Source of the DNA: DATKJS01 sp050015275
Lineage (GTDB): Bacteria > Acidobacteriota > Aminicenantia > Aminicenantales > Saccharicenantaceae
Reading direction: 5' to 3'
Length of the DNA stretch: 64,000 nucleotides
Assembly: GCA_050015275.1 (NCBI GenBank)
Contig: JBEKBS010000012.1
Coordinates: 75,165 to 139,164 of the forward strand
In this document: piece by piece, positions 37,328-45,971 of the stretch
Position numbering within the stretch: the stretch's first letter is position 1
How the letters are laid out: each line of letters starts with the position of its first letter
Position numbers and translations under genes: made by a program
Notes under the pieces: generated by a model
What the model was told of the DNA's origin: nothing
The model's database searches: none
Seen by the model: only the letters and a program-made list of their open reading frames with translations

Positions 37328-38382
37328 ATCGCGACCTCTCTGCCGTAGATGGTAATGGCCTGGCTCAGCCGCTTGGCGACCCTGTCGACGAGCGGGATGA
37401 TCTTCGCATAGGGGATCCGCTTGGGACCGATGATGCCCAGGGAGCCGAGGACCTGGTGGCTCGTCCCGTAATGGGACAGGACCAGGGAACAGTCCTGGAC
37501 GTTTGGAAAATTGACCTCAGCCCCGATCAGGACCTTGACCCGGTCCAGGCTGATGAAATCGGCCAGAAGCTTGACCAGGCTGGCTCGTTCCTCGAAATTC
37601 TCGAACAGGGACCGCAGCTTGCCCATGTCGAACAGCTCGGCCTTGCCGAGGAGCCGGGAGGTGCCCTGGATGAAGATCCGGTTTTCATCCTCCTCGCGGT
37701 TGATGACGGCCCGGACAAGGTCGGCGATCTTGTTGATGATGTCCTCATATCTCGTCCTGTACCTAGGAAGCTCCTGGAGCAGGACGTCCCGGACGAAGAT
37801 CAGGGTCTTCCCGCGGAAATTCTGGTTGATGAACTGGGAGGCCAGGTCGAGCTCGGCCTGGGACATGGAGAGCGGGGTCTCCAGGGTTTCGGTCAGGACC
37901 ATCTGGAACGGAGTTACCAGGATGGACATGATCCGTTGGGAGGAGATCCTGATGAAGCGGAGGTGCTCGAACTGGACCCGGGAGACCTGTGGCGAGATCA
38001 CGAAACCCAGATTGTCGGAATAATCGGCCAGGAGATGGGAGGCCTGGATCAGGAGGGAATCGAGATCGGCCTTCTTGGCGGTGAACTCATCCTGGATCAG
38101 GGGAAAGTCGTCCCGGGCGAACGTCTTTTCCGAGAGGAGCGTGTTGACGTAAGACCTCAATCCTTTATCGGTCGGCACCCGGCCGGACGACGTGTGCGGC
38201 TGGGATAGGTATCCCTGCGCCTCGAGTTTGACCATGATATTCCGGATGGTCGCCGGCGAGCCGTCGAACTTCCTTGTCTGGGCGATCGAGCCCGAGCTGA
38301 CGGGACGGCCGCCCCGCACGTAGCTCTCGACAATGAGGTGGAGGACCTTCTTGTCTTTATCGCGCAGGGCAGACTTGACCAT
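37324..38382 (-). CDS. hrcA: Heat-inducible transcription repressor HrcA
   Basis: 352 residues. N-terminal winged helix with the diagnostic VSSGSIAQTRKFDGSPATIRN segment in pieces (~31-50), then LEAQGYLSQPHTSSGRVPTDKGLR (~55-77), followed by the GAF-like and inserted dimerisation domains. Represses its own operon through CIRCE operators and is kept active by GroEL. First gene of hrcA-grpE-dnaK-dnaJ-rsmE-kinase. A strong promoter lies directly upstream; only a half-CIRCE-like element is visible there. Confidence 0.94.
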   Translation of the reverse strand: MVKSALRDKDKKVLHLIVESYVRGGRPVSSGSIAQTRKFDGSPATIRNIMVKLEAQGYLSQPHTSSGRVPTDKGLRSYVNTLLSEKTFARDDFPLIQDEFTAKKADLDSLLIQASHLLADYSDNLGFVISPQVSRVQFEHLRFIRISSQRIMSILVTPFQMVLTETLETPLSMSQAELDLASQFINQNFRGKTLIFVRDVLLQELPRYRTRYEDIINKIADLVRAVINREEDENRIFIQGTSRLLGKAELFDMGKLRSLFENFEERASLVKLLADFISLDRVKVLIGAEVNFPNVQDCSLVLSHYGTSHQVLGSLGIIGPKRIPYAKIIPLVDRVAKRLSQAITIYGREVAI

Positions 38383-38399
38383 CGGCTTCTTACCCGAGT

Positions 38400-38429
38400 T
38401 TTATAGCACTAATGGAGGATTATTGTCAA
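38400..38429 (-). promoter_or_regulatory. Sigma70-type promoter of the hrcA heat-shock operon
   Basis: Minus strand: -35 TTGACA (complement of 38424-38429), 18-bp spacer, -10 TATAAA (complement of 38400-38405). The expected start is about 11 nt upstream of the hrcA ATG. The spacer end contains TTAGTGCT, resembling one half of CIRCE (GAGTGCTAA); the other half is not present at the expected 9-nt distance. Confidence 0.7.
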
Positions 38430-38455
38430 ATGACTGAGAGTTAAGGGGGCGTCCT

Positions 38456-39262
38456 CTAAACGATCCTAATTCCAGCATATCCAACAACTTGGGTGAAGTC
38501 CCCGGTCGCCTCGCCCGAAGTCTGGTATTTGATGAGCTCGGCCTTGACCGCCCCCAATTCCCGGCTGGCTACGATGGCCGAGGTCGTGGGCTGGTAGCCG
38601 CACATGGAGATCCCTTCCCCCCGGACCGTGTCGAAAAGGCCACGGGCGTCGAGGTCGAGGATCTTCCGGATGGCCAGCGAATCCTTTCTTTCCGCCGTCT
38701 TCTGGCTGACATAATGGCTCATGTCGCTGCTGGCCACGATCAGGACGGGGTGGCCGTAGTCACGGACCGCAGCCGCCAGGGCCCGCCCCAAGGATTCCAG
38801 GTCAGCGTATCCGGCCTCGTAGGAAATGCATATCGGGACGAGGGCCGCCTGTTTTTCGAAATATTGGATGAACGGCAGCTCGACTTCAAGGGAGTGCTCC
38901 CAAAGATGGGCCCTGTCATCTTCCGTGACAAGAGGGCAATGCTGCGTGATAAGGCCGGCGAGGTCCGATTCGATCGGGGTTTCCCCGAGGGGAGTCAGCC
39001 AGCTGCCCTCTTTCTGAATGGCGAAAAGCGACCCGATCTCCCGGTGTCCGGGGCCCAAGACCACGACGGCCCGCGGCACTACGACAGAAGAAAACACGGC
39101 CCCGGCGACCGGGCCTGAATATTCGTACCCGGCGTGCGGAACGACCACCGAGACGGCCCGCTTCTTCTCGGCCTTCGGCTCGGTCAGCTTCTCGATCGTT
39201 TCGAGAAGATCGTCCCTCTGGCCGGGATAGAATGTCCCGGCGACGCACGCTTTTCTCTTCAT
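38456..39262 (-). CDS. amrB: MEMO1-family protein (AmmeMemoRadiSam system protein B)
   Basis: 268 residues from the ATG at 39262, which follows GGAGGGCCCG. The N terminus VAGTFYPGQRDDL and the VPHAGYEYSGPVAGAVF segment are diagnostic; His in PHAGY, LGPGHR (~82), and the SSDMSHY and CGYQP segments mark the extradiol-dioxygenase-like pocket. In many genomes the protein is encoded beside an AMMECR1 protein and a radical SAM enzyme; neither is adjacent here. Function in bacteria is unsettled. Confidence 0.87.
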   Translation of the reverse strand: MKRKACVAGTFYPGQRDDLLETIEKLTEPKAEKKRAVSVVVPHAGYEYSGPVAGAVFSSVVVPRAVVVLGPGHREIGSLFAIQKEGSWLTPLGETPIESDLAGLITQHCPLVTEDDRAHLWEHSLEVELPFIQYFEKQAALVPICISYEAGYADLESLGRALAAAVRDYGHPVLIVASSDMSHYVSQKTAERKDSLAIRKILDLDARGLFDTVRGEGISMCGYQPTTSAIVASRELGAVKAELIKYQTSGEATGDFTQVVGYAGIRIV

Positions 39263-39330
39263 CGGGCCCTCCCCTATCAACAATAGGCGTCGGGCGAACG
39301 AAAGTCAAACCGAGATGGATGAGGAGGAGG

Positions 39331-40656
39331 TCACATCGGCTGCCGCTGTTCCTCGAAGCGGATCCCGAGCCGGGCGAGCTCGTTAAGGATGGGCTCATAA
39401 ATGTCCGGAGTGACGGGGACTCGGACCCCGGTTTCCCTGATCCGGCCGTCCAAGATAAGGCGGGCGCCGATGGCCGCCGTCAGGCCGACGGTCCTGGACA
39501 TCGAGGAGTCGCCGCCCGGGATGCCGAAGTCGATGAGGGTGGACGTGATCTTCCCGGTCCGTCCTTTCCGGTCTTCCGTCACAAACTCGTGCTGGAGGAT
39601 GACCATGTCCCTCTCCCCCTCCGCATACTTGAGCCGTTCGACCATCCGGGCCGCCAGGATATCGAGGGCCGAGCCCTTTTTGATCGGGAGCCGCTCGGCC
39701 TCGAAAAGGCCCAGCCATTCCAGGCGCCCGATGATGTCCGAACCGGCGTCGATCCCCAAGCGGGCGGCGGCAGCTGCCTTGAGGTCCCCTCCGGCCGGGG
39801 CCTGGGCGAGTCCGGCCATGAGGTCGCGATATGTGAGGCCCGTCCAATCCTTGATGTCTGTGTCGTCCAGAAGCCCCAGGTCCCCGATCTTTTTCAGGGT
39901 CCGGCACCAGCCCGGATACCGAAGGGTCCCTCTCATGACGTTCCCGGCTTCGGGGATCCCGTAGGTCTCCCGGTAGGACACGGAATCCCTGTTGGGATAG
40001 CCTTCGAATTCGCCGAGCCCCCGGAGGCGGACCGTCTCCGGGCTTTCGAAGAGCTTCTCCGCGGGGACGATGACCACTTTCCCGTCTTTGAGGTACTTGG
40101 CCGAATTCTTCGAGGCCAGAAGAACTCCCCTGGGGCTCCAGGAGAACTTGTAGCCGAAGGGGTTGGTGTTGGCCTCCGGGGCCGGCAGCCCCCCGCAGTA
40201 GGACGTGAAACCCAGGACGCGGCCGCCCTCGCCATGGACCTCGTGGATGATCCTCATGGCCTCCATGTGGTCGATGCCGGGATCGAGCCCGAGCTCGTTG
40301 AGCACGATGACGCCCTTCTCCCGGGCCCGGCCGTCGAGTTCCCGCATGGCCGGGCTCGCGTAGGAAGCGGTCACGACGGGCTTGCCGGAGTCGATCGCGG
40401 CCGATGCGAGGACGGGATGGAAGGTATAGGGGACCATGCTGATGACCACGTCGGACTTATCGATCGCGGCCTTCATGGCCGCCCGGTCCTCAATGGAAAG
40501 GACCATCGCCTCGCCCCGCGGATGGCCCGAAACGAGCTTCGCCGCCCGGCCGGGCTCGACGTCCGCCACGGCCACGTGAAGGTCCGGCCGGTCGAGGAGA
40601 TATTTCACCAGGGGCCCCGCGACCAGTCCGGCGCCGAAGACGAGGATCCTTTTCAT
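39331..40656 (-). CDS. Saccharopine dehydrogenase, glutamate/aminoadipate-semialdehyde side (LYS9/SDH-like)
   Basis: 441 residues. N-terminal Rossmann fold VFGAGLVAGPLVKYLL (~5-20) for NAD(P), followed by VISMVPYTFHP (~72), NELGLDPGIDHM (~119) and SYCGGLPAPEANTNPFGYKFSWSP in two parts (~160). This combination is that of eukaryotic LYS9 and the SDH half of animal AASS. Next to it on the same strand, 19 nt upstream, is a protein matching the other half (LKR). Together they should interconvert lysine plus 2-oxoglutarate with aminoadipate semialdehyde plus glutamate through saccharopine. AGGAGGG precedes the start. Confidence 0.88.
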   Translation of the reverse strand: MKRILVFGAGLVAGPLVKYLLDRPDLHVAVADVEPGRAAKLVSGHPRGEAMVLSIEDRAAMKAAIDKSDVVISMVPYTFHPVLASAAIDSGKPVVTASYASPAMRELDGRAREKGVIVLNELGLDPGIDHMEAMRIIHEVHGEGGRVLGFTSYCGGLPAPEANTNPFGYKFSWSPRGVLLASKNSAKYLKDGKVVIVPAEKLFESPETVRLRGLGEFEGYPNRDSVSYRETYGIPEAGNVMRGTLRYPGWCRTLKKIGDLGLLDDTDIKDWTGLTYRDLMAGLAQAPAGGDLKAAAAARLGIDAGSDIIGRLEWLGLFEAERLPIKKGSALDILAARMVERLKYAEGERDMVILQHEFVTEDRKGRTGKITSTLIDFGIPGGDSSMSRTVGLTAAIGARLILDGRIRETGVRVPVTPDIYEPILNELARLGIRFEEQRQPM

Positions 40657-40675
40657 GAAGCCCTCCTGCTAGGCT

Positions 40676-41989
40676 TTATTGGAGGAAACCGCTGAGATAG
40701 GCGTAGTCGGGGGCGAGCTCCCCTCGATAGAGGATGACCGCCCGGCGGAGAACGTCGGGCAAGCCGCAGCGTGCGAAGCTCGTCCGGAAATCCGCTTTGG
40801 CGATGGCCGGGACGTGTTGCTTCAGGACCCCGCTGAAATACGTGGAGGCTTCGAGCGGGAGCTCCGCGGGAAGGTTGTAGACGGCCAACACGACGGGGCC
40901 GGTGCCCTCGAACCCGAGAACGGCCTTGTCCCGGAAGGGATCATAGACATAAACCGGGTTCTCCGGGTCGGTGGCCTCGACCGTGCATTCGACGGACCCG
41001 TCGATGTCGCAGGTGATGTCGCCGACGACCCGGAGGCGCGGCCGGGAATCGCCCCCGTAGAGCTTTTTCAGAAAGGCCTTGGTCACGAACCGAGGATACT
41101 TCGCTGTCCAGTAGATGCCGTTGACGAGGGCCGTCAGGTAAGGGACCAGCTTTTCGACGACCGGCCTGTAGCGCTGCGGATTCTGATAATAATCCTGAAG
41201 CTCGAACGGCTGGCCGGGGACGACCGGCTCCACCATATCCTCTTCCTTGAAGACGACCTTATACATCGTCCGGGGCGTCTCGCTCCCGCTCTCGAAAAGC
41301 CGGGGAAGGTCGCGCGGCCGGACCGTCTCCACCGGGAGGATATCGAAGATCTCTTGGGCCCCCTGGGACACGTGACCGTATCCGAAGAAGCCGACGACCA
41401 GGGGATCGAGCTCCCGCGGCAAACCTTTCCGGATGATCTTCCAAGCCACTTCGCCGACAGTCTCCTTGAGCTCCACGAGGCTTTTATAATGGTGGGCTGG
41501 ATGGAGGGAGATGAACGGATTCGCGATGCCCTCCAAGGCCAGACGCCGGCCCAGGGCCCAGAGCGTGTCGACCATCCCGGCGTGGCCGGCGTAATTCCCG
41601 AAGAAAAGGACCCGCTGACCCTTGTCGTTGACCATTTTCTCATAATCGATGATGGAACAGCCCATTTCCATCATTTTCTTGAGCATGGGCATGTTGTGGC
41701 TCTGGCCCTTGGCCGTGTGAGAGAAAAAAATGTAAACCTTGTCCTTTTCCAGCCGCTCGATGGGGATCTCCTTGAGGGCCAGGACGATGTCGCACGGCGA
41801 GAGGTTTTCCTGGACCGGGATCCCGGACAGGCGGTAGTCGTCGTCCGTGAAAACGCGGATGTCGGACGGCTGGATGTGGATCTCGATGGGATGTTTTTCA
41901 ACGAGGTCCCGGGCGTGCGAGGGAATGAGGGGGACGCGTTTTTCCCACTTGTTGATGTCTTCTCTCCGGATGCCGATCTTCGTTTTCAT
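40676..41989 (-). CDS. Lysine-ketoglutarate reductase (LKR half of AASS-type enzyme)
   Basis: 437 residues. Begins IGIRREDINKWEKRVPL, a hallmark of the LKR/alanine-dehydrogenase-like fold, with FSHTAKGQSHNMPML near 87 and FFGNYAGHAGMVDTLW near 125, both typical of animal and plant LKR. The C-terminal part carries ITCDIDGSVECT (~330). Catalyses reductive condensation of lysine with 2-oxoglutarate to saccharopine (or the reverse). It is the first gene of a two-gene operon with the SDH-like partner, with a good promoter upstream. Confidence 0.85.
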   Translation of the reverse strand: MKTKIGIRREDINKWEKRVPLIPSHARDLVEKHPIEIHIQPSDIRVFTDDDYRLSGIPVQENLSPCDIVLALKEIPIERLEKDKVYIFFSHTAKGQSHNMPMLKKMMEMGCSIIDYEKMVNDKGQRVLFFGNYAGHAGMVDTLWALGRRLALEGIANPFISLHPAHHYKSLVELKETVGEVAWKIIRKGLPRELDPLVVGFFGYGHVSQGAQEIFDILPVETVRPRDLPRLFESGSETPRTMYKVVFKEEDMVEPVVPGQPFELQDYYQNPQRYRPVVEKLVPYLTALVNGIYWTAKYPRFVTKAFLKKLYGGDSRPRLRVVGDITCDIDGSVECTVEATDPENPVYVYDPFRDKAVLGFEGTGPVVLAVYNLPAELPLEASTYFSGVLKQHVPAIAKADFRTSFARCGLPDVLRRAVILYRGELAPDYAYLSGFLQ

Positions 41990-42018
41990 GATGACTGCCT
42001 TCGTGAGATTGAAGCATA

Positions 42019-42048
42019 ATTATTTCATAAAAAGCTATAAGGGGTCAA
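42019..42048 (-). promoter_or_regulatory. Promoter of the saccharopine operon
   Basis: Minus strand: -35 TTGACC (complement of 42043-42048, 5/6), 18-bp spacer, -10 AATAAT (complement of 42019-42024, 5/6). The start point would be near 42012, about 23 nt before the ATG at 41989. Confidence 0.55.
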
Positions 42049-42229
42049 CCTCCTGGGAGTGGGGTTCCCCTACTCTTTCCCCCCTCGTTTGAGCCCCGCG
42101 GGCTCTCCCCTCTCGGGGGGCCCAATTCCGTTTTATTCTCCAGCCCATGACACTTGACCAGGGCCCTCGCCGTCCTTTTCCTGATAGGGGCCGTAAAATC
42201 GGTTGACTCGAGGCCCGGGAATTTTCATA

Positions 42230-43714
42230 ATGACCCTGATGATCCGTTTCCACAACACTCTCGCCGGCTCGGTCGAGCCTTTTGTCCCCATCCAGCCCGG
42301 CGAGGTCAAGCTCTACACCTGCGGCCCAACGGTTTACGATTTTCCACACATCGGCAATTGGCGGGCCTACATCTTCGAGGACTTGCTCAAGCGGTTCCTT
42401 CTGTTCCGCGGTTTCAAGATCATGCATGTCATGAACCTGACCGACGTCGACGACAAGACGATCCGCGGCGCTAGCGCCCGGGGCCTCACCCTCGACGAGT
42501 ACACCCGGCCGTTCATTGATGCGTTTTACAGGGACCGCGATATCCTGAACATTCTGCCGGCAAACGATTACCCCCGGGCCACGGAGCACATCCCCGAGAT
42601 GGTCGCCCTCGTCAGTCTCCTCCTCGACAAGGGGTTCGCCTACAAAAAGGACGGCTCCATCTATTTCAGCATCGCCAAGTTCCCGGATTACGGCCGGCTG
42701 TCCAAGATCAGCCTCGAGGACCTGCGGCCCGGCCAGCGCGGCGACGCCGACGAGTACGAAAAGGAAAGCGTCCACGACTTCGCCCTCTGGAAGGCCAAGA
42801 AGGAAGGCGAGCCGTTCTGGGAGACCGAGCTCGGGCCCGGGCGGCCCGGCTGGCACATCGAGTGCTCGGCCATGAGCTCCAAGTATCTGGGACCGACGTT
42901 CGATATCCACTGCGGTGGCATTGACAATATCTTTCCGCACCACGAGAACGAGATCGCCCAGTCCGAGGCCGCCAACGGCGTCAAGTTCGTGAATTATTGG
43001 CTCCACTGCCACCACCTGGTCGTGGACGGCGAGAAGATGGCCAAATCCAAGGGTAATTATTACCTCTTGAACGACGTCCTGGCCAGGGGCTATGACCCGA
43101 GGGAGGTCCGGTTCCTTCTCCTCTCGACCCATTACCGGAAGATGCTCAATTTCACCTTCGAGGCGCTGGACCAGGCCCGGGCGAGCCGCAACAGGATCCG
43201 CGATTTTCTTGTCGACCTCAGGGACGTCAAGCGCGAAGGCGCAGCAAATCCCGAGGTCTCCCGGCTGATCGAAAAGGCCCAAGGGGAATTCGTGGCCGCC
43301 CTCGAGGATGACCTGAACATCTCGGAGGCCCTGGCCGCGCTTTTCAGCCTGATCGAGAAAGCGAACGGTCTCATGGCCAAAGCGCGAATTTCCCAGGCGG
43401 ATGCAATGGATCTGAGGAATTTTGTCACCGAAATCGACAAGAAGATCCTTATGATCGAGCCGACATCCGCCTATCTGAAGGTCGATTCAGCAAAAATAGC
43501 ATTAACGTCTGATAACGCTGTGCTCAAGGTCGACGTCTCTGGCGAACTTGATTCCGCCATCCAAAAGAAGGTCGAAGAACGTCAGAAAGCCCGCGCCGAG
43601 AGGAATTTCAAGCTCGCCGACGAGATCAGGAAGGAGCTCCTCGACCAGGGCATCCTCCTCGAGGATACCAAGGACGGCGTCCGCTGGAAAAAAGTCCGTC
43701 CGGCGCGGTCCTGA
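42230..43714 (+). CDS. cysS: Cysteinyl-tRNA synthetase
   Basis: 494 residues from the ATG at 42230 (a second ATG at 42239 is equally possible; neither has a strong ribosome-binding site). HIGH-like motif PHIGNW near residue 38, zinc ligands including the Cys in YTCGPTVYD (~28), ECSAMSS (~217) and the HCGGIDNIFPHHENE segment, and the KMSKS motif GEKMAKSKGN near 274. A ~90-residue C-terminal anticodon-binding extension ends with an Arg/Lys-rich tail. Full length. Confidence 0.96.
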   Translation: MTLMIRFHNTLAGSVEPFVPIQPGEVKLYTCGPTVYDFPHIGNWRAYIFEDLLKRFLLFRGFKIMHVMNLTDVDDKTIRGASARGLTLDEYTRPFIDAFYRDRDILNILPANDYPRATEHIPEMVALVSLLLDKGFAYKKDGSIYFSIAKFPDYGRLSKISLEDLRPGQRGDADEYEKESVHDFALWKAKKEGEPFWETELGPGRPGWHIECSAMSSKYLGPTFDIHCGGIDNIFPHHENEIAQSEAANGVKFVNYWLHCHHLVVDGEKMAKSKGNYYLLNDVLARGYDPREVRFLLLSTHYRKMLNFTFEALDQARASRNRIRDFLVDLRDVKREGAANPEVSRLIEKAQGEFVAALEDDLNISEALAALFSLIEKANGLMAKARISQADAMDLRNFVTEIDKKILMIEPTSAYLKVDSAKIALTSDNAVLKVDVSGELDSAIQKKVEERQKARAERNFKLADEIRKELLDQGILLEDTKDGVRWKKVRPARS

Positions 43715-43751
43715 GAAACCGTCGGGGAGGTCAGCGGCGGGCCCAGCCGCC

Positions 43752-44138
43752 ATGAGGGATCGGGGGAATTTGATCGCTCACCAAAGAACTTCGCTCGCCG
43801 TTGGCCGGACCGGCGAGGCCATGGCCTTGAAATACCTTCGCCGCAAGAGATACAGGATCGTCGAGACCAGCTTCCGCCTGTTCCGAGGTGAGATCGACAT
43901 CATCGCCCGCGACGGGAACACTCTTGTTTTTGTCGAGGTCAAGACGCGGACGAGCGGAGCCTATGGCCGTCCTGAGGAAGCGGTGACACCGGCCAAACAG
44001 CGGCAGATCAGGAAAGTGGCCCAAGGCTATCTCTTCAAGCGCCGGCTGGGAGATGTGCCCTGCCGGTTCGATGTCATCGCCATCAGTCAGAATGACGGCC
44101 CGGGTTATGCCATCGACCATTTCGCCGATGCCTTCTGA
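43752..44138 (+). CDS. yraN: YraN/UPF0102 family nuclease-fold protein
   Basis: 128 residues from the ATG at 43752. Signature GEIDIIARDGNTLVFVEVKTR (in two overlapping parts, ~44-64) carries the D...ExK residues of the restriction-endonuclease fold; AVGRTGEAMALKYL (~17) and AVTPAKQRQI (~77) are also typical. In-frame starts upstream run through cysS and are rejected. Suspected Holliday-junction or DNA-processing nuclease; the role is not firmly known. It starts 37 nt after cysS. Confidence 0.88.
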   Translation: MRDRGNLIAHQRTSLAVGRTGEAMALKYLRRKRYRIVETSFRLFRGEIDIIARDGNTLVFVEVKTRTSGAYGRPEEAVTPAKQRQIRKVAQGYLFKRRLGDVPCRFDVIAISQNDGPGYAIDHFADAF

Positions 44139-44163
44139 GGCCTACCGAATGGACCGCGCCCCT

Positions 44164-44661
44164 TTATCCCCGTGAAGGCCGAAGTTTATCTTTGAGGACG
44201 GCTGAAGTGTCCCGCGACTCACGCGCAAGCCTGCTGAACGTTTTCTTCAGGACCGGATGAACGGTCCGGGGGGCGATCTCCTTCAACGGGACCAGCACGA
44301 AATTGCGCCGGGCGAGGCGGGGATGCGGGATGGTCAGCCCGGGCGTGTCCATGACCGTATCTCCGGCAAGGAGGATGTCGATGTCGATCGAGCGCGGTCC
44401 CCTGTCGATCGTCGGGATGCGCTTCATTTTTTTTTCGATGGACTTGGCCAGATCCAGGAGCTCCTGTGGACTGAGCTTTGTCCTGACCTTGAGGACCTGA
44501 TTGAGAAACCATGGCTGGTCCGGGACGTCGACCGGCTCGGTCATGTAGATCGACGACGCCCTGAGGATCGTGACGCCGGCTTTCTCGAGCGACAGCCGGG
44601 CCAGAGCCAGATTCCGCCTCCGGCGGCCGAGGTTGCTTCCTAGGGATAGGAAGTACGTCAT
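44164..44661 (-). CDS. folK: 2-amino-4-hydroxy-6-hydroxymethyldihydropteridine diphosphokinase (HPPK)
   Basis: 165 residues if started at the ATG at 44661, giving the standard N terminus TYFLSLGSNLGRR; an upstream in-frame ATG at 44718 would add 19 atypical residues. Signature RGPRSIDIDILLAGD (~87-101) contains the two Mg-binding Asp residues; HPRLARRNFVLVPL (~115) follows. Transfers pyrophosphate from ATP to the pterin in folate biosynthesis. No other folate gene is adjacent. Confidence 0.92.
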   Translation of the reverse strand: MTYFLSLGSNLGRRRRNLALARLSLEKAGVTILRASSIYMTEPVDVPDQPWFLNQVLKVRTKLSPQELLDLAKSIEKKMKRIPTIDRGPRSIDIDILLAGDTVMDTPGLTIPHPRLARRNFVLVPLKEIAPRTVHPVLKKTFSRLARESRDTSAVLKDKLRPSRG

Positions 44662-44846
44662 CTGGGCTGACCGGGCTTTTCCTCCGGAGATGGCCTGCCG
44701 GATGTAGCCGTTGAGCATGAGGTTATTCTATGGGCTTCGGCCCGAATGTCAAAGTCCCCCATTGAGAGCCCGGGGCGGCAGGCCCGGTCGATAGCTCCGG
44801 GCCGTCCATTGTCGGACCCCGCGAGTTCCGATATAATAAGCCCGAC

Positions 44847-45971
44847 ATGAGCAAGAACGTCAATCTCCGGAACAGACTGAATGGCCTGGGGCACTGGGTC
44901 GGGAACACGCCTCTCCTGGCGATCGATTTCACGTTCGACGGCGAGCCGCGCGTTCTTTATGCCAAGGCCGAGAACATGAACATGACCGGGAGCATCAAGG
45001 ACCGGATGGCCTATCACATCATCCGCCGCGGCTACGAGCGCGGGACGCTCAAGCCGGGGGCGACGATCGTCGAGGCCACGAGCGGCAATACGGGCATCGC
45101 CTTCTCGGCCATCGGCCGGGCCCTTGGCCACCCCGTGACCATCTTCATGCCCGACTGGATGAGCCAAGAGCGCAAGGACCTCATCCGGAGCCTGGGCGCC
45201 CGCATCCAGCTGGTCTCGAAAGAGGAGGGCGGTTTTCTCGGGAGCATCCGCCTGGCCGAGGAGTATGCGGCCTCCCTCGAAAACTCGTTCCTGCCGCGCC
45301 AGTTCTCCAACGAAGACAATGCGGACGCTCATGCCTGCACGACCGGACCCGAGATCTGGTGGCAGCTCCGCTGGCACAACTTCAAACCCGACGCCTTTAT
45401 CGCCGGCGTCGGCACCGGCGGGACGATCATGGGCGCCGGCCGCTTCCTCAAGGAGAAAAATCCGTCCATCCGGCTCCATCCGCTGGAGCCGTCGAATTCG
45501 CCGACGATGTCGACGGGACACAAGGTCGGAAGGCACCGCATTCAGGGGATCTCCGACGAGTTCATCCCGCCGATCGTTGACCTCTCCAAGCTCGACAAGG
45601 TCGTCGCCGTCGACGACGGAGACTCCATCGTCATGGCCCAGAGGCTCGCGGCCGAGATCGGCGTCGCCGCGGGGATCTCTTCAGGCGCCAATTTTTTGGG
45701 CGCCCTCATGGTCCAGAACGAGCTCGGGCGGGACGCCGTCGCGGTCACGGTCCTCTCCGACGACAACAAGAAATACCTCAGCACGGACCTCCTGCGGGAG
45801 GAGCCGTTGAAGTCCGAGTTCTTGTCTCCTCGTGTCAGGCTCGTCCGCTTCCGGGCTTTCAAAAGGGTTTGCCAGACCTGCTGTGACCCCGAAACGTGCC
45901 TCTCGGAGTACCCTGAGGCCATGCCCTGCTCCGATCCCGAGCTCGCCCCCTGCCCCAGGCGGCAGGCCTAG
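44847..45971 (+). CDS. cysK: Cysteine synthase-type PLP enzyme with a Cys-rich C-terminal tail
   Basis: 374 residues, about 60 longer than typical CysK. Fold-type II beta-replacement enzyme: PLP Lys in MTGSIKDRMA (~52), substrate loop EATSGNTGIAF (~80) and phosphate loop GVGTGGTIMGAG (~190). The Ser of the PLP pyridine site is in GISSGANFLG (~282). The last ~25 residues contain seven Cys (CQTCCDPETC then C and C), an arrangement able to bind metal or an Fe-S cluster, or to form disulfides. Cysteine synthase is likely; cystathionine beta-synthase or O-phosphoserine sulfhydrylase activity cannot be excluded. Confidence 0.85.
   Translation: MSKNVNLRNRLNGLGHWVGNTPLLAIDFTFDGEPRVLYAKAENMNMTGSIKDRMAYHIIRRGYERGTLKPGATIVEATSGNTGIAFSAIGRALGHPVTIFMPDWMSQERKDLIRSLGARIQLVSKEEGGFLGSIRLAEEYAASLENSFLPRQFSNEDNADAHACTTGPEIWWQLRWHNFKPDAFIAGVGTGGTIMGAGRFLKEKNPSIRLHPLEPSNSPTMSTGHKVGRHRIQGISDEFIPPIVDLSKLDKVVAVDDGDSIVMAQRLAAEIGVAAGISSGANFLGALMVQNELGRDAVAVTVLSDDNKKYLSTDLLREEPLKSEFLSPRVRLVRFRAFKRVCQTCCDPETCLSEYPEAMPCSDPELAPCPRRQA

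Noticed and set aside
38400..38429. CIRCE operator for hrcA
   Set aside because: Only one half resembling AGTGCTAA is present; the mirror half at the required 9-nt spacing is absent, so I list only the promoter.
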